Of a stretch of 64,000 nucleotides of DNA, positions 1 through 7,935 are shown piece by piece. Location: the NCBI GenBank assembly GCA_035651955.1, contig DASRES010000055.1, forward strand, positions 24,046 through 88,045, in the 5' to 3' direction. Positions within the stretch are counted from its first letter, which is position 1, and each line of letters opens with the position of its first letter. Both the position numbers and the translations under genes were made by a program. The notes under the pieces were generated by a model. It did no database searches. It was not told the DNA's origin and saw only the letters and a program-made list of their open reading frames with translations. The stretch comes from Acidimicrobiia bacterium (GTDB lineage Bacteria; Actinomycetota; Acidimicrobiia; IMCC26256; JAMXLJ01).

Positions 1-762
1 GCTGACGTTCGCCGAAGCGGTCACCTGGCTGAAGCCGTTCGCAGCCGCGGTGTCCGATGCGATCGACACCGAGCTGCTGGTGCTCGCCGTCGTGCGGGTG
101 ACGTCCACGCGGTACGCACCGCTGCCGAGCGTCGTGACGCTGACCGTCACCGCGCTCGTCTGCGCGCTGAACGCGGACACCAGCGCCGCCTGGTACGACG
201 CGCCCGTGGCGTACGACGCCGCCGCGAGCGTGACCGTGAAGCTCGCCGTGCCGTCGATGGCGACGGTGAGGGTCGCGGTGTCGTTGTTGGCGATGCTGCC
301 CGAGGCGACGAACGTGCTGTGCACGTCGGCGGCCTGGTTGCCGTAGGTGCCGTCGAGGAGGGCCTGCGTGCCGAACTTGGTCTGGCCGGCGACGCGGCTG
401 ATCTCCGCCTTCAGCTCGACGATCTCGTTGTTCGCGGCAGCGCGAGCGTTGTCGTCGTTCGAGCCGTTGGCCGCCTGCACGGCGAGGTCACGCATGCGCT
501 GGAGCATGACGTTGACCTGGTTGAGTGCACCCTCAGCCGTCTGGACGACGCTGATGCCGTCCTGGGCGTTGCGGGTCGCCTGCTGCAGACCACTGATCTG
601 CGCCGAGAGGCCCTCGCTGATGACGAGGCCGGCGGCGTCGTCGGCGGCCCGGTTGATCCGGTAGCCCGACGACAGCTTCTCGAGGCTCTTGCCCATCGCG
701 CTCTCGGTGTTCGAGAGGTTGCGGTAGGCGTTGAGCGCCATGATGTTGTCGTTGATGCGCAT
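1..762 (-). CDS. fliC: flagellin, N-terminal part (cut by window edge)
   Basis: The gene encodes the filament subunit exported by the flagellar type III system. The reading frame begins MRINDNIMALNAYRNL and continues with the coiled D0/D1 helices seen in all flagellins (KLSSGYRINRAADDAAGL at about residues 27-45, then the AEGALNQVNVMLQRMRDLAVQ helix region). The sequence becomes Ser/Thr/Ala-rich after about residue 130, as expected for the variable outer domain. Only 254 codons are visible and the conserved C-terminal helix lies beyond position 1. A GGAGG ribosome site sits 9 nt before the ATG. The gene follows the sigma-28 type factor gene on the same strand, and its leader carries possible CsrA sites. 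Confidence 0.95.
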   Translation of the reverse strand, partial: MRINDNIMALNAYRNLSNTESAMGKSLEKLSSGYRINRAADDAAGLVISEGLSAQISGLQQATRNAQDGISVVQTAEGALNQVNVMLQRMRDLAVQAANGSNDDNARAAANNEIVELKAEISRVAGQTKFGTQALLDGTYGNQAADVHSTFVASGSIANNDTATLTVAIDGTASFTVTLAAASYATGASYQAALVSAFSAQTSAVTVSVTTLGSGAYRVDVTRTTASTSSSVSIASDTAAANGFSQVTASANVS

Positions 763-773
763 GAGTGGAATCC

Positions 774-803
774 TCCGTGATCCGTGCGCTGCTTCCCGTC
801 CGT
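774..803 (-). promoter_or_regulatory. three ACGGA motifs in flagellin leader, candidate CsrA sites
   Basis: The flagellin mRNA leader contains ACGGA at 803-799, 785-781 and 778-774 (minus strand). The last one overlaps the GGAGG ribosome site. CsrA binds A(N)GGA cores, typically with one site covering the Shine-Dalgarno, as in the Bacillus subtilis hag leader. The csrA and fliW genes are 6 kb away in this window. RNA folding was not computed. Confidence 0.45.
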
Positions 804-870
804 GGAAGCCCTGATCCGCCGAGTCGTCCGGCGGCAGGGTCTCATCGGACGACGGCCTCGCTCCTGAAGC

Positions 871-898
871 GTTTCGGCCGAACTTCCGTCGTTCCTGA
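871..898 (-). promoter_or_regulatory. candidate FliA/WhiG promoter of flagellin
   Basis: Reading on the minus strand, TCAG (898-895), 16 nt, then GCCGAAAC (878-871) resembles the FliA/WhiG consensus TAAA-N15-GCCGATAA. It lies in the 137-bp gap between the sigma gene stop and the flagellin start. The match is weaker than those at 2849 and 19553. Confidence 0.35.
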
Positions 899-899
899 G

Positions 900-1889
900 T
901 CAGCTCGCCTTGCGGATCTCGGGCTCGTCGACGTGCGCGGTGTACGCCCGCGCGGCGATCTTCTCGTGCACCGACGCCGGCGCCGCGTCGAGGCGGGCGC
1001 GGTAGCTCGACCCCTCGGCGACCTGCGCGTAGTACGCGGCCTTCCGCTTCGCGACGCGGCCGTTGGGACGGGGCTCCGGCTCGAGCGCCTCGGGCTCGAG
1101 GTGCGCGTTCATCCCGTCCTTCAACAGCGCGAGCGCCTCGGCCCGCAGCTGCGAGACCCGCGACTCGGAGACGCCGAGCTCGTCGGCGAGCTCCTGCATG
1201 GAGCACTCCTCGAAGAAGTAGCCCACGACCACCCGGCGCAGGCGCTCGGGCAGCGCGCTGACCGCGTCGGTCAGGTACGCGCGGCGCTCACGCTCGAGGA
1301 TCGCGTCCTCCGGGTTCTCGCCCTCGTCCACGAGGAAGAGCTCGGAGGTCCCCTCGAGCACGAGCGACTCGTAGTTCAGGACGGTGGCGCGGTGGACGTC
1401 GTCGACGAGCTTCTGGGCGGTCGGCGCGTCGATCCCCATCTCCTCGGCGACCTCGGCCGGCGTGGGCGTGCGCCCCAGCTTGTTCGTGAGGTCCGTCGTC
1501 GCCGTCTGCATGCGACGGGCCCGGGCCCGCACCGAACGGCTCGCCCAGTCCCGGCCCCGCAGCTCGTCGAGGAGCGCGCCCCGGATGCGGGTCGAGGCGA
1601 AGCGCTCGAAGGCGATGCCGCGGTCGGGGTCGAAGCTGCGCGCCGCCTGGGCCAGTCCGAGCATGCCCGCGGAGACGAGGTCGCTGCGGCTGACGTAGCT
1701 CGGGATCCGGTGGGCGATCTCGGAGACCGCGTACTGGATCAGGGGGAGGTGCTCGCGCACGAGCGCCTCCTCGTCGATCCCCCGGGCGAGGCGCTCGGCC
1801 CGCGCGTCGCGCGGAGCGCGGTCGGCGGTGGTGGACTGGGACTGCTGGGTACCACGTGAGGTCTGCACGATGTGTGAGATCGGTCCCAC
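900..1889 (-). CDS. fliA: RNA polymerase sigma factor, FliA/WhiG family (sigma-28)
   Basis: This is the alternative sigma factor for late flagellar genes. The 329-residue product has sigma region 2 at about 44-118 (DLVSAGMLGLAQAARSF, then FERFASTRIRGALLDELR), region 3 at about 122-172, and region 4 at about 210-260 with the helix-turn-helix SMQELADELGVSESRVSQLR. A tail of roughly 70 residues rich in Ala, Glu and Arg follows region 4 and is longer than usual for the family. The start is a GTG; an internal GTG seven codons later is possible, and no strong ribosome site decides between them. It sits upstream of flagellin. An RsiG-like anti-sigma gene at 28879 is its probable partner. FliA and WhiG are one family, so the name rests on the motility context. 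Confidence 0.93.
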   Translation of the reverse strand: MGPISHIVQTSRGTQQSQSTTADRAPRDARAERLARGIDEEALVREHLPLIQYAVSEIAHRIPSYVSRSDLVSAGMLGLAQAARSFDPDRGIAFERFASTRIRGALLDELRGRDWASRSVRARARRMQTATTDLTNKLGRTPTPAEVAEEMGIDAPTAQKLVDDVHRATVLNYESLVLEGTSELFLVDEGENPEDAILERERRAYLTDAVSALPERLRRVVVGYFFEECSMQELADELGVSESRVSQLRAEALALLKDGMNAHLEPEALEPEPRPNGRVAKRKAAYYAQVAEGSSYRARLDAAPASVHEKIAARAYTAHVDEPEIRKAS

Positions 1890-2035
1890 GCAGCGTGGTT
1901 CTCGATCGACCGGGCGGATGATTCCGCTGGTCGGGTCTCATCCCTGGGGATGACGCGCCCGGCGGCCGGCGACCCGTCGGCCCAGGTCAGCGCCTCGCGC
2001 GGTGCGCGGTCGGCCGGGATGATCCCCGGGTGGAG

Positions 2036-2076
2036 ATGCGGCATTCACGTACGGATTCCGTACGTCAGTGCCGCAT
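2036..2076. promoter_or_regulatory. 41-bp near-perfect palindrome between sigma and regulator genes
   Basis: Outer arms ATGCGGCA (2036-2043) and TGCCGCAT (2069-2076) flank inner arms ACGTACGGA (2047-2055) and TCCGTACGT (2057-2065). They are separated by 3-nt spacers and a single central T. It lies in the 245-bp divergent region between fliA and the LuxR-type regulator gene, upstream of the latter's -10. A nested perfect palindrome here suggests a dimeric regulator site, possibly for the adjacent regulator itself; a stem-loop is the alternative. Confidence 0.6.
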
Positions 2077-2120
2077 GTCGCGCGCGAGAAGCGTCCGCGG
2101 GGGCCGCGGGCGGCGGACAC

Positions 2121-2126
2121 TACGAT
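2121..2126 (+). promoter_or_regulatory. -10 element TACGAT, near-leaderless start
   Basis: TACGAT ends 8 nt before the ATG of the LuxR-type regulator gene. A transcript starting 6-8 nt downstream would have almost no 5' leader. No Shine-Dalgarno is visible before this ATG, which supports the reading. Confidence 0.4.
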
Positions 2127-2134
2127 TCGCCGCG

Positions 2135-2779
2135 ATGCCCAGCGAGCGCGAGCACCGCGCCGTCGTCGCGGACGACGTGGCGCTGCTGCGCCTCGGCATC
2201 GCCGCGGTCCTCGAGCCGCTCGGCTTCGACATCGTCGCCGAGAGCTCGCTCGGGCGGCCCGTCCCGAAGCTCGCCGAGGACGGGGCCGTCGACCTCGTCG
2301 TCCTCGGCGCAGTCGCCGACCTGCCCCTGGCCGAGATCGTGAAGCGCTGCAAGCAGGTGCCCGAGCCGCCGCTCGTGCTCGTCCTCGTCCCGCGGACGCA
2401 TCGCGACGAGCTCGGCGCGCTCCTCAGCTACGACGCCAACGGGCTGGTCGTGCGCAACCTCCCCACCGAGGAGCTCGCGCTGTCGGTCGAGCGGGTGATG
2501 AAGGGCGAGCGCGTCGTCGCGCCCGCCCTCCTGTCCACGCTCGTCGGCGCGATGGGGCCCGTGAACGACGAGGCGGTCGACGAGTCGTCGCTGACGGTCC
2601 GCGAGCGCGAGGTCCTCGCGTTGCTCGCCGAGGGCCAGTCGAACCGTGAGATCGCGTCGTCGCTCTACGTCTCGCTCCCGACGGTGAAGACCCACCTCGC
2701 GCACATCTACGCCAAGCTCGGCGCCAAGAACCGCAACGAGGCGCTCGGGCGGGCCGTCGCGCTCGGGCTCCTCGGCTAG
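2135..2779 (+). CDS. LuxR/NarL-family response regulator with degenerate receiver
   Basis: This is a DNA-binding transcription regulator of 214 residues. An N-terminal receiver-like domain (about 7-120) is followed by a LuxR-type helix-turn-helix at about 150-214 (LTVREREVLALLAEGQSNREI, then PTVKTHLAHIYAKL). The receiver keeps the acidic pair D13-D14, but the phospho-acceptor Asp is replaced by Gly (DLVVLG, residue 58) and the usual Lys aligns with Arg107. It is therefore unlikely to be phosphorylated in the normal way, and no histidine kinase is adjacent. The ATG fits the -10 at 2121. It lies between fliA and the flgN-flgK operon, so a role in flagellar gene control is inferred. Confidence 0.85.
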   Translation: MPSEREHRAVVADDVALLRLGIAAVLEPLGFDIVAESSLGRPVPKLAEDGAVDLVVLGAVADLPLAEIVKRCKQVPEPPLVLVLVPRTHRDELGALLSYDANGLVVRNLPTEELALSVERVMKGERVVAPALLSTLVGAMGPVNDEAVDESSLTVREREVLALLAEGQSNREIASSLYVSLPTVKTHLAHIYAKLGAKNRNEALGRAVALGLLG

Positions 2780-2791
2780 CCCCCTATCGCT

Positions 2792-2835
2792 TTGTGAAGC
2801 GTGACCGCGCCTCGGTGGGCGGTCACCCTTCACAA
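2792..2835. terminator. 17-bp stem-loop after the regulator gene
   Basis: TTGTGAAGCGTGACCGC (2792-2808) pairs with GCGGTCACCCTTCACAA (2819-2835) with one mismatch, around a 10-nt loop. It starts 12 nt after the regulator's stop codon. There is no T-tract, as is common for actinobacterial terminators. It could also be a regulator site just upstream of the candidate flgN promoter. Confidence 0.4.
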
Positions 2836-2848
2836 GAAGCGGAACTCC

Positions 2849-2875
2849 TTCACCCCGGCGCCTTCCCGCCGATGG
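2849..2875 (+). promoter_or_regulatory. candidate FliA/WhiG promoter of the flgN-flgK-flgL-fliW-csrA operon
   Basis: TTCA (2849-2852), exactly 15 nt, then GCCGATGG (2868-2875) matches TAAA-N15-GCCGATAA at the key GCCGAT core. It ends 36 nt before the flgN start codon, which has a CGGGAG ribosome site. Confidence 0.5.
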
Positions 2876-2911
2876 GACGCATGTGACAGGACGGCCGTCC
2901 GGGAGTCGCCG

Positions 2912-3397
2912 ATGAGCCTCAGCGACGTCTCCAACATCCTCTGGCGCGAGCGCCAGCTTCTCGAGCTGCTCCTGTTCAAGCTCGAGGAGGAGCAGATGAT
3001 CCTCGCCGGCGGGCGCACCCGCTGGCTCCCTCACGCGACCCGAGAGGTCGAGACGGTGCTCGGCGAGCTCAAGCGGCTCGAGCTCGACCGCGCGCTCGCG
3101 CTCGACTCGGCGTCCGCGGAGCTCGGCTTGACGGAGGCGCCGACCCTCAAGCGCCTCGCGCAGCTTGTCACCGGCCCGTGGCGGCGGATCTTCGAGGACC
3201 ACCGCGCCGCGCTCCTCGAGCTCGCGCAGGAGATCGACACGCTCGCGCAGACGAACCGCGACCTCCTCGGCCGTGGCCACCAGGCGACGCGCGAGGCACT
3301 GCGCGTGCTCGGCGACGCGACACCCGACACGTACTCCGCGGACGGCGTCGCGACCGCGCACACCGTCAACCTCGGCCTCGTCAACGAGGCGATGTAG
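2912..3397 (+). CDS. flgN: FlgN-like export chaperone
   Basis: The probable product is the cytoplasmic chaperone that keeps the hook-filament junction proteins FlgK and FlgL soluble and delivers them to the export gate. The 161-residue protein is almost entirely helical and charged (RERQLLELLLFKLEEEQMI near the N-terminus, TNRDLLGRGHQATREAL near the C-terminus), which is the FlgN pattern. Its stop codon is directly followed by the flgK GTG, the classic flgN-flgK arrangement. The ATG at 2912 is preferred over upstream codons because of the CGGGAG sequence before it. The family is divergent, so the call depends partly on context. Confidence 0.85.
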   Translation: MSLSDVSNILWRERQLLELLLFKLEEEQMILAGGRTRWLPHATREVETVLGELKRLELDRALALDSASAELGLTEAPTLKRLAQLVTGPWRRIFEDHRAALLELAQEIDTLAQTNRDLLGRGHQATREALRVLGDATPDTYSADGVATAHTVNLGLVNEAM

Positions 3398-5089
3398 GTG
3401 TCGGACTTCGGCGCGCTGCGCATCGCGCTCTCGGCGCTGTACGCCGCGCAGAAGGGCCTCGACGTCACCGGCCACAACCTCGCCAACGTCAACACCGACG
3501 GCTATTCGCGCCAGACGGTCACCACCGTCGCGAACGCCGGGCCGCTGACGCCCGCCCTGTTCTCGAAGTGGAACGACGGTGGCCAGGGCGTGACCGTCGA
3601 AGACGTGCAGCGCTCACGCGACGTCTTCCTCGAGGCGCGCAGCTATCTCGAGCACGGCGCCGACTCGAGCCTGAAGACGGTGCAGACGACGCTGTCGAAC
3701 CTCGAGCAGATGTACGGCGAGCCGAGCGACACCGGCATCCAGCAGACGCTCGCCGACTTCTGGGGCGGGTGGCAGGACGTCGCCAACAACCCGGGCGACC
3801 AGTCGGCGCGCACGCAGCTCATCCAGCTCGGTGGCGCGCTCACGACGATGTTCAACAGCGACGCGTCGACCATCGCGCAGCAACGCAACGACGCGATCGA
3901 GCAGCTCGGCACGACCGTCAACGAGATCAACACGATGGCCGCGAACATCGCCCAGCTGAACGGTGCGATCCAGAACGCGCAGGTCGCCGGTCTCCAGACG
4001 ACCGACCTCCAGGACCAGCGCGACCTGCTCATCAGCAAGCTGTCCGACGACATCGGCGTGACCGCGCGCCCGAACGCGAACGGGATGGTCGACGTGTACG
4101 TCGACGGCGGGCCGCTCGTGCGCGGCACCGAGGCGCAGACGTTGGCCGTCGACTCCAGCGGGCCCACCGTCGCGGTGCGCTGGACCAAGGACAACTACCC
4201 CGCGAACTCCTCCGCCGGTCAGGTCGGCGGGCTGCTCACGAGCATCAACGACATCCTCCCGCGCTACGCGACCTCACTCGACAACCTCGCGACGCAGCTT
4301 CGCGACCAGGTCAACCAGGTCCACGGCGCGATCGGCGGGACGATCGCGGCCGGGAACCAGGACCTGTCGTCGGCCGGCACCCTGCAGTTCAACCTCTCGG
4401 TCAACGGGACCGCGCTCCCGGCCGTGAGCGTGACCGGCGCGGACTGGTCGGGCGCGGGCGGTGCCGCCGCGCTGCAGACCGCGTTGCAGTCCGCCCTGGA
4501 CACCGCGACCGGCACGCCCGGTCAGGTCGTCGCGACGGTGACGGGCGGCGCGGGCAGTCCGCTGAAGGTCTCGCTCGCGGCGGCGAACCCCACCGACCAG
4601 GTCACCGTCTCGGCCGTCTCCGGCAACAACGGGTTCACCACACTGCTCGGCGACACGCTCGTCGGTCTCGACGGCGTCGGCGGACGGCCGTTCTTCAGCG
4701 GCACGAACGCGTCCACGCTCGCCGTCGCGCCCGGCGTGATCGCGGATCCGGGGACGATCGCGGCCGCGGTCGCGAGCAACGGTCCGCTCGACGGGCAGGG
4801 CGCGCTCTCGATCGGCGCGCTGTCGGCCTCGACGACGGGCGCGGACTCGACGTACCGGTCGATGATCGTCCAGCTCGGCGTCGAAGCGCAGTCCGCGAAC
4901 CGTCAGGTGTCGATCCAGGACGAGGTGACGTCGCAGGTCGATTCCAACCGGGAGTCTCAGGCCGGCGTGAATCTGGACGAGGAGATGGTGTCGCTGCTCC
5001 AGTACCAGCACGCGTACTCGGCCGCGGCGCGTTACATGACGGTCGTCGACCAGACGCTCGACACGCTCATCAACCACACGGGCGCGTAG
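3398..5089 (+). CDS. flgK: flagellar hook-associated protein 1, FlgK
   Basis: This is the first junction protein between hook and filament. The N-terminus carries the rod/hook signature (ALSALYAAQKGLDVTGHNLANVNTDGYSRQ at residues 10-39 or so). The C-terminus ends in the matching hook-protein helix (NLDEEMVSLLQYQHAYSAAARYM, then DQTLDTLINHTGA). The length of 563 residues is normal for the family. The GTG start touches the flgN stop. It is the second gene of the flgN-flgK-flgL-fliW-csrA run and probably shares the FliA-type promoter at 2849. Confidence 0.97.
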   Translation: MSDFGALRIALSALYAAQKGLDVTGHNLANVNTDGYSRQTVTTVANAGPLTPALFSKWNDGGQGVTVEDVQRSRDVFLEARSYLEHGADSSLKTVQTTLSNLEQMYGEPSDTGIQQTLADFWGGWQDVANNPGDQSARTQLIQLGGALTTMFNSDASTIAQQRNDAIEQLGTTVNEINTMAANIAQLNGAIQNAQVAGLQTTDLQDQRDLLISKLSDDIGVTARPNANGMVDVYVDGGPLVRGTEAQTLAVDSSGPTVAVRWTKDNYPANSSAGQVGGLLTSINDILPRYATSLDNLATQLRDQVNQVHGAIGGTIAAGNQDLSSAGTLQFNLSVNGTALPAVSVTGADWSGAGGAAALQTALQSALDTATGTPGQVVATVTGGAGSPLKVSLAAANPTDQVTVSAVSGNNGFTTLLGDTLVGLDGVGGRPFFSGTNASTLAVAPGVIADPGTIAAAVASNGPLDGQGALSIGALSASTTGADSTYRSMIVQLGVEAQSANRQVSIQDEVTSQVDSNRESQAGVNLDEEMVSLLQYQHAYSAAARYMTVVDQTLDTLINHTGA

Positions 5090-5105
5090 GCCGCAGAGAA
5101 GACAG

Positions 5106-5996
5106 ATGGCTGTTTCGGACTTCAGGATCACGCAGCGCACCCTCAGCTCCGAGGTGATGTCGAACCTGCAGCGCAGCCTCGGCAAGCTGCAGCAGATCCA
5201 GGAGCAGATGTCGTCGGGCAAGGTGCTCAACCGCCCGTCCGATTCGCCCACCGCGGCCGTGTCGTCACTCGCGTTCCGGTCGCAGCTCACGCGCTCGCAG
5301 CAGTACCAGCGCAACATCTCCGATGGGATCGGGTGGCTCGGCATCGCCGACAGCACGTTGCAGTCCGTCGTGTCGAGCATGCAGCGCGTCCGTCAGCTCG
5401 CGGTGAACGGCACCGACGGCGCGATGTCGTCGCAGGACCGCAGCGCGCTCGCCGAGGAGGTCGACCAGCTCCGCGCCGGGCTCGTGACGCTCGCCAACAC
5501 GACCTACCAGAACCGGCCGCTGTTCGGCGGGAACACGACGAGCGCGACGGCCTACGACGCCAACGGCGTGTACCAGGGCGACTCGGGCGGTGTGACGCGC
5601 ACGATCGCGCCCGGTGTCCAGCTCGACGTGAACGTGACGGGCGGCGCGGTGTTCGGCAGTGGTGCGAGCGGCCTGTTCGGGACGCTCCAGCAGCTCTCGG
5701 ACGACTTGCGCACGAACCCCGCCAACCTCCAGGGCGACCTGACCGCGATCGACGGTCACATGACGACCATCCTGAGCGCCCTCGGTGACGTAGGCGCTCG
5801 CTACCGTCGTCTCGAGACGACCAAGAACTCGCTGGACACGAACGTCACCGGGTTGCAGCAGAGCCTGTCCGAGGTCGAGGACGTCGACCTCCCGCAGGTC
5901 ATCATGCAGCTGCAGACCCAGCAGGTGGCGTACCAGGCGGCCCTCGCGGCCACGAGCAAGGTGATCCAGCCTTCGCTCGTCGACTTCCTGAAGTAG
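5106..5996 (+). CDS. flgL: flagellar hook-associated protein 3, FlgL
   Basis: FlgL is the second junction protein, sitting between FlgK and the filament. The product has a flagellin-like N-terminal helix (about residues 5-140, including [20 protein letters not shown]) and a C-terminal helix ([25 protein letters not shown]). A short middle domain separates them. The length of 296 residues is typical. A weak purine-rich ribosome site (AGAGAAGAC) precedes the ATG, 16 nt after flgK. Flagellin-like ends with a smaller core distinguish it from flagellin. Confidence 0.96.
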   Translation: MAVSDFRITQRTLSSEVMSNLQRSLGKLQQIQEQMSSGKVLNRPSDSPTAAVSSLAFRSQLTRSQQYQRNISDGIGWLGIADSTLQSVVSSMQRVRQLAVNGTDGAMSSQDRSALAEEVDQLRAGLVTLANTTYQNRPLFGGNTTSATAYDANGVYQGDSGGVTRTIAPGVQLDVNVTGGAVFGSGASGLFGTLQQLSDDLRTNPANLQGDLTAIDGHMTTILSALGDVGARYRRLETTKNSLDTNVTGLQQSLSEVEDVDLPQVIMQLQTQQVAYQAALAATSKVIQPSLVDFLK

Positions 5997-6001
5997 GGGA
6001 C

Positions 6002-6415
6002 ATGACGACGCTGGACGAGACGAGGACGGCCGCACCCCAGCTGCACTTCGCGGCGGGCATCCCCGCGTTCCCGGACGCGCGCCGCTTCGAGCTGCGGTCG
6101 TGGGGCGACCCCGACGGTCCGTTCAGCGTCATGCAGTCGCTCGACGACGCCGACCTCGCGTTCGTCGTCACCCACCCCGGCTGGTTCTTCCCCGACTTCC
6201 AGATCGACATCGACGACGACACCGCGGACCGGCTCGGTCTGCGCGAGCCGACGGATGCGCTCGTGCTCGTCATCGTCACGGTCCGCGAGCGCGCACAGGA
6301 CGCGACCGCGAACCTGCTCGGCCCGATCGTCGTGAACCGTCACACGAACGAGGCGATGCAGGTCGTCCTGCACAACTCGAGCTACGACGTGCGGACGCCG
6401 CTCGCGTCGAATTGA
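6002..6415 (+). CDS. fliW: flagellar assembly factor FliW
   Basis: FliW binds flagellin and, when flagellin is scarce, is free to bind and inhibit CsrA; this homeostatic loop is known from Bacillus subtilis. The 137-residue product shows the family pattern: [18 protein letters not shown] near the start, then [16 protein letters not shown], and [20 protein letters not shown] near the end. It begins 5 nt after the flgL stop and is followed by csrA, so the two partners are co-transcribed with a filament junction gene. The flagellin leader in this window carries GGA motifs that fit the scheme. Confidence 0.95.
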   Translation: MTTLDETRTAAPQLHFAAGIPAFPDARRFELRSWGDPDGPFSVMQSLDDADLAFVVTHPGWFFPDFQIDIDDDTADRLGLREPTDALVLVIVTVRERAQDATANLLGPIVVNRHTNEAMQVVLHNSSYDVRTPLASN

Positions 6416-6516
6416 CGCGCGTCTCGCCGCGTCGCGCGTCGAGACGAGGCATCACACGGCACGTGTCGCGCGCGGCCCTATGCTCGTGCGAGGAGCCGCG
6501 ATCATGGAGGACGCCG

Positions 6517-6756
6517 GTGCTCGTGCTCACCCGACGCGCGAACCAGAGCATCATGATCGGCCACGACATCGTGGTCACGGTGCTCGAGGTGCGCGGCGAC
6601 CAGGTTCGTCTGGGCATCCGCGCGCCCCGTTCCGTCGACGTGCACCGTGAAGAGGTGTTCGCCGCGCTGCAGGCCGCGAACCGCTCGGCCGCTTCACCGC
6701 CGAAGGAAGCGCTCGAGTCCCTCGGCGAGCTGCGCCCCAAGCGGCCGAAGGAGTAG
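6517..6756 (+). CDS. csrA: carbon storage regulator CsrA, translational repressor
   Basis: CsrA is a small homodimeric RNA-binding protein that blocks ribosome access at GGA motifs, classically on flagellin mRNA in Gram-positive bacteria. The frame starts [20 protein letters not shown] and contains [15 protein letters not shown], including the conserved Arg of the RNA-binding surface. The C-terminal tail of about 25 residues is Lys/Arg/Pro-rich. At 79 residues it is slightly longer than typical. The GTG start is fixed by GGAGG six nt upstream. The gene lies 101 bp after fliW and converges on the alanine dehydrogenase gene with a 5-bp gap. Confidence 0.95.
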   Translation: MLVLTRRANQSIMIGHDIVVTVLEVRGDQVRLGIRAPRSVDVHREEVFAALQAANRSAASPPKEALESLGELRPKRPKE

Positions 6757-6761
6757 CGCGC

Positions 6762-7889
6762 TCACCACGCGTCGGCGAGCGGCGTCGCGCGGCGGCCGAG
6801 CGCGTCCGCGACCGCCGCGTTCGTCACGTTGCCGTCGACGGTGTTGACGCCCGACGCGAGCGCGGGCTCGTCATCGAGCGCGCCGACGACGCCACGGGTG
6901 GCGAGCGCGACTGCGTAGGGCAGTGTGGCGTTCGTGAGCGCGAACGTCGACGTCCGCGGCACCGCGCCGGGGATGTTGCCGACGGCGTAGTGCAGCACGC
7001 CGTGCGCCTCGTAGACGGGCTGCGCGTGCGTCGTCTCCCGACTCGTCGCGACGCAGCCACCCTGGTCGATCGCGCAGTCGACGACGACCGATCCCGCGCG
7101 CATGTCCGCGACCGTCTCCTCGTCGACGACGACGGGCGCGCGGCCGCCCGGCACGAGCACCGCGCCGATCACGAGATCGGCGTCGACGACCGCGCGCTTC
7201 ACGGACGCCGCATTGCTGTGGAGCGTCATGATCCGACCGCGGTGGATCTGGTCGACCCAGCGCAGTCGGTCGAGGTCACGGTCGAGGAGCAGCACCTCCG
7301 CCTCCATGCCCTGCGCGATCCACGCCGAGTTCCAACCGACGGTGCCCGCTCCGAGCACGACGACACGCGCCGGTCGCACGCCGGGCGCGCCGCCGAGCAG
7401 CACGCCGCGCCCGCCCTGCTGCCGCTCGAGGAAGTGCGCGCCCACCTGCGGCGCCATGCGTCCCGCGATCTCGCTCATCGGGGCGAGCAGGGGGAGCGCG
7501 CCCGACGGCTCCTGCACCGTCTCGTACGCGATGCCGACCACACGGTCTGCGAGCAGCGCGTCGGCGACGTCCGGGTACGCGGCGAGATGCAGGTACGTGA
7601 ACAGCACCAGCCCCGGGCGGAGGTGGGCGAGCTCGCCCGGCTGCGGTTCCTTGACCTTGAGAACCAGCTGGGCGCGCTCCCAGACCTCCGCCGCGCTCTG
7701 CGCGAGCGATGCGCCCGCGCGGCGGTACTCGTCGTCGTCGAAGGCGGAGTCGTGGCCCGCGCCCCGCTCGACGACGACCGGCACGCCATGGCGCGCGAGC
7801 TCGTGCGCGCCGTCGGGGGTCAGCGCGACCCGGTGCTCGCCGTCCTTCACCTCCCGCGGCACCCCCACCCTCAATGGGGTGACATGCAT
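6762..7889 (-). CDS. ald: alanine dehydrogenase
   Basis: It catalyses NAD-dependent reversible oxidative deamination of L-alanine to pyruvate and ammonia. The N-terminal substrate domain carries RVGVPREVKDGEHRVALTP (about residues 6-25) and the Rossmann fold carries VVVLGAGTVGWNSAWIAQG. The C-terminal part has NATLPYAVALA and VNTVDGNVTN, typical of the family. The chosen ATG gives 375 residues, close to the usual 370. No strong ribosome site is seen, and an in-frame GTG two codons later is possible. The gene stands alone, convergent with csrA, with a repeat-filled region beyond its start. Confidence 0.93.
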   Translation of the reverse strand: MHVTPLRVGVPREVKDGEHRVALTPDGAHELARHGVPVVVERGAGHDSAFDDDEYRRAGASLAQSAAEVWERAQLVLKVKEPQPGELAHLRPGLVLFTYLHLAAYPDVADALLADRVVGIAYETVQEPSGALPLLAPMSEIAGRMAPQVGAHFLERQQGGRGVLLGGAPGVRPARVVVLGAGTVGWNSAWIAQGMEAEVLLLDRDLDRLRWVDQIHRGRIMTLHSNAASVKRAVVDADLVIGAVLVPGGRAPVVVDEETVADMRAGSVVVDCAIDQGGCVATSRETTHAQPVYEAHGVLHYAVGNIPGAVPRTSTFALTNATLPYAVALATRGVVGALDDEPALASGVNTVDGNVTNAAVADALGRRATPLADAW

Positions 7890-7935
7890 ACGCTCATCTT
7901 GGTCGACTCGGGGTGCGCGGAGGCGTGACACGCGC

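Noticed and set aside
869..880. Palindrome TTCGGCCGAA upstream of flagellin as a repressor site
   Set aside because: It coincides with the candidate FliA -10 (GCCGAAAC), and a 10-bp GC-rich palindrome is expected by chance. Nothing else points to a repressor.
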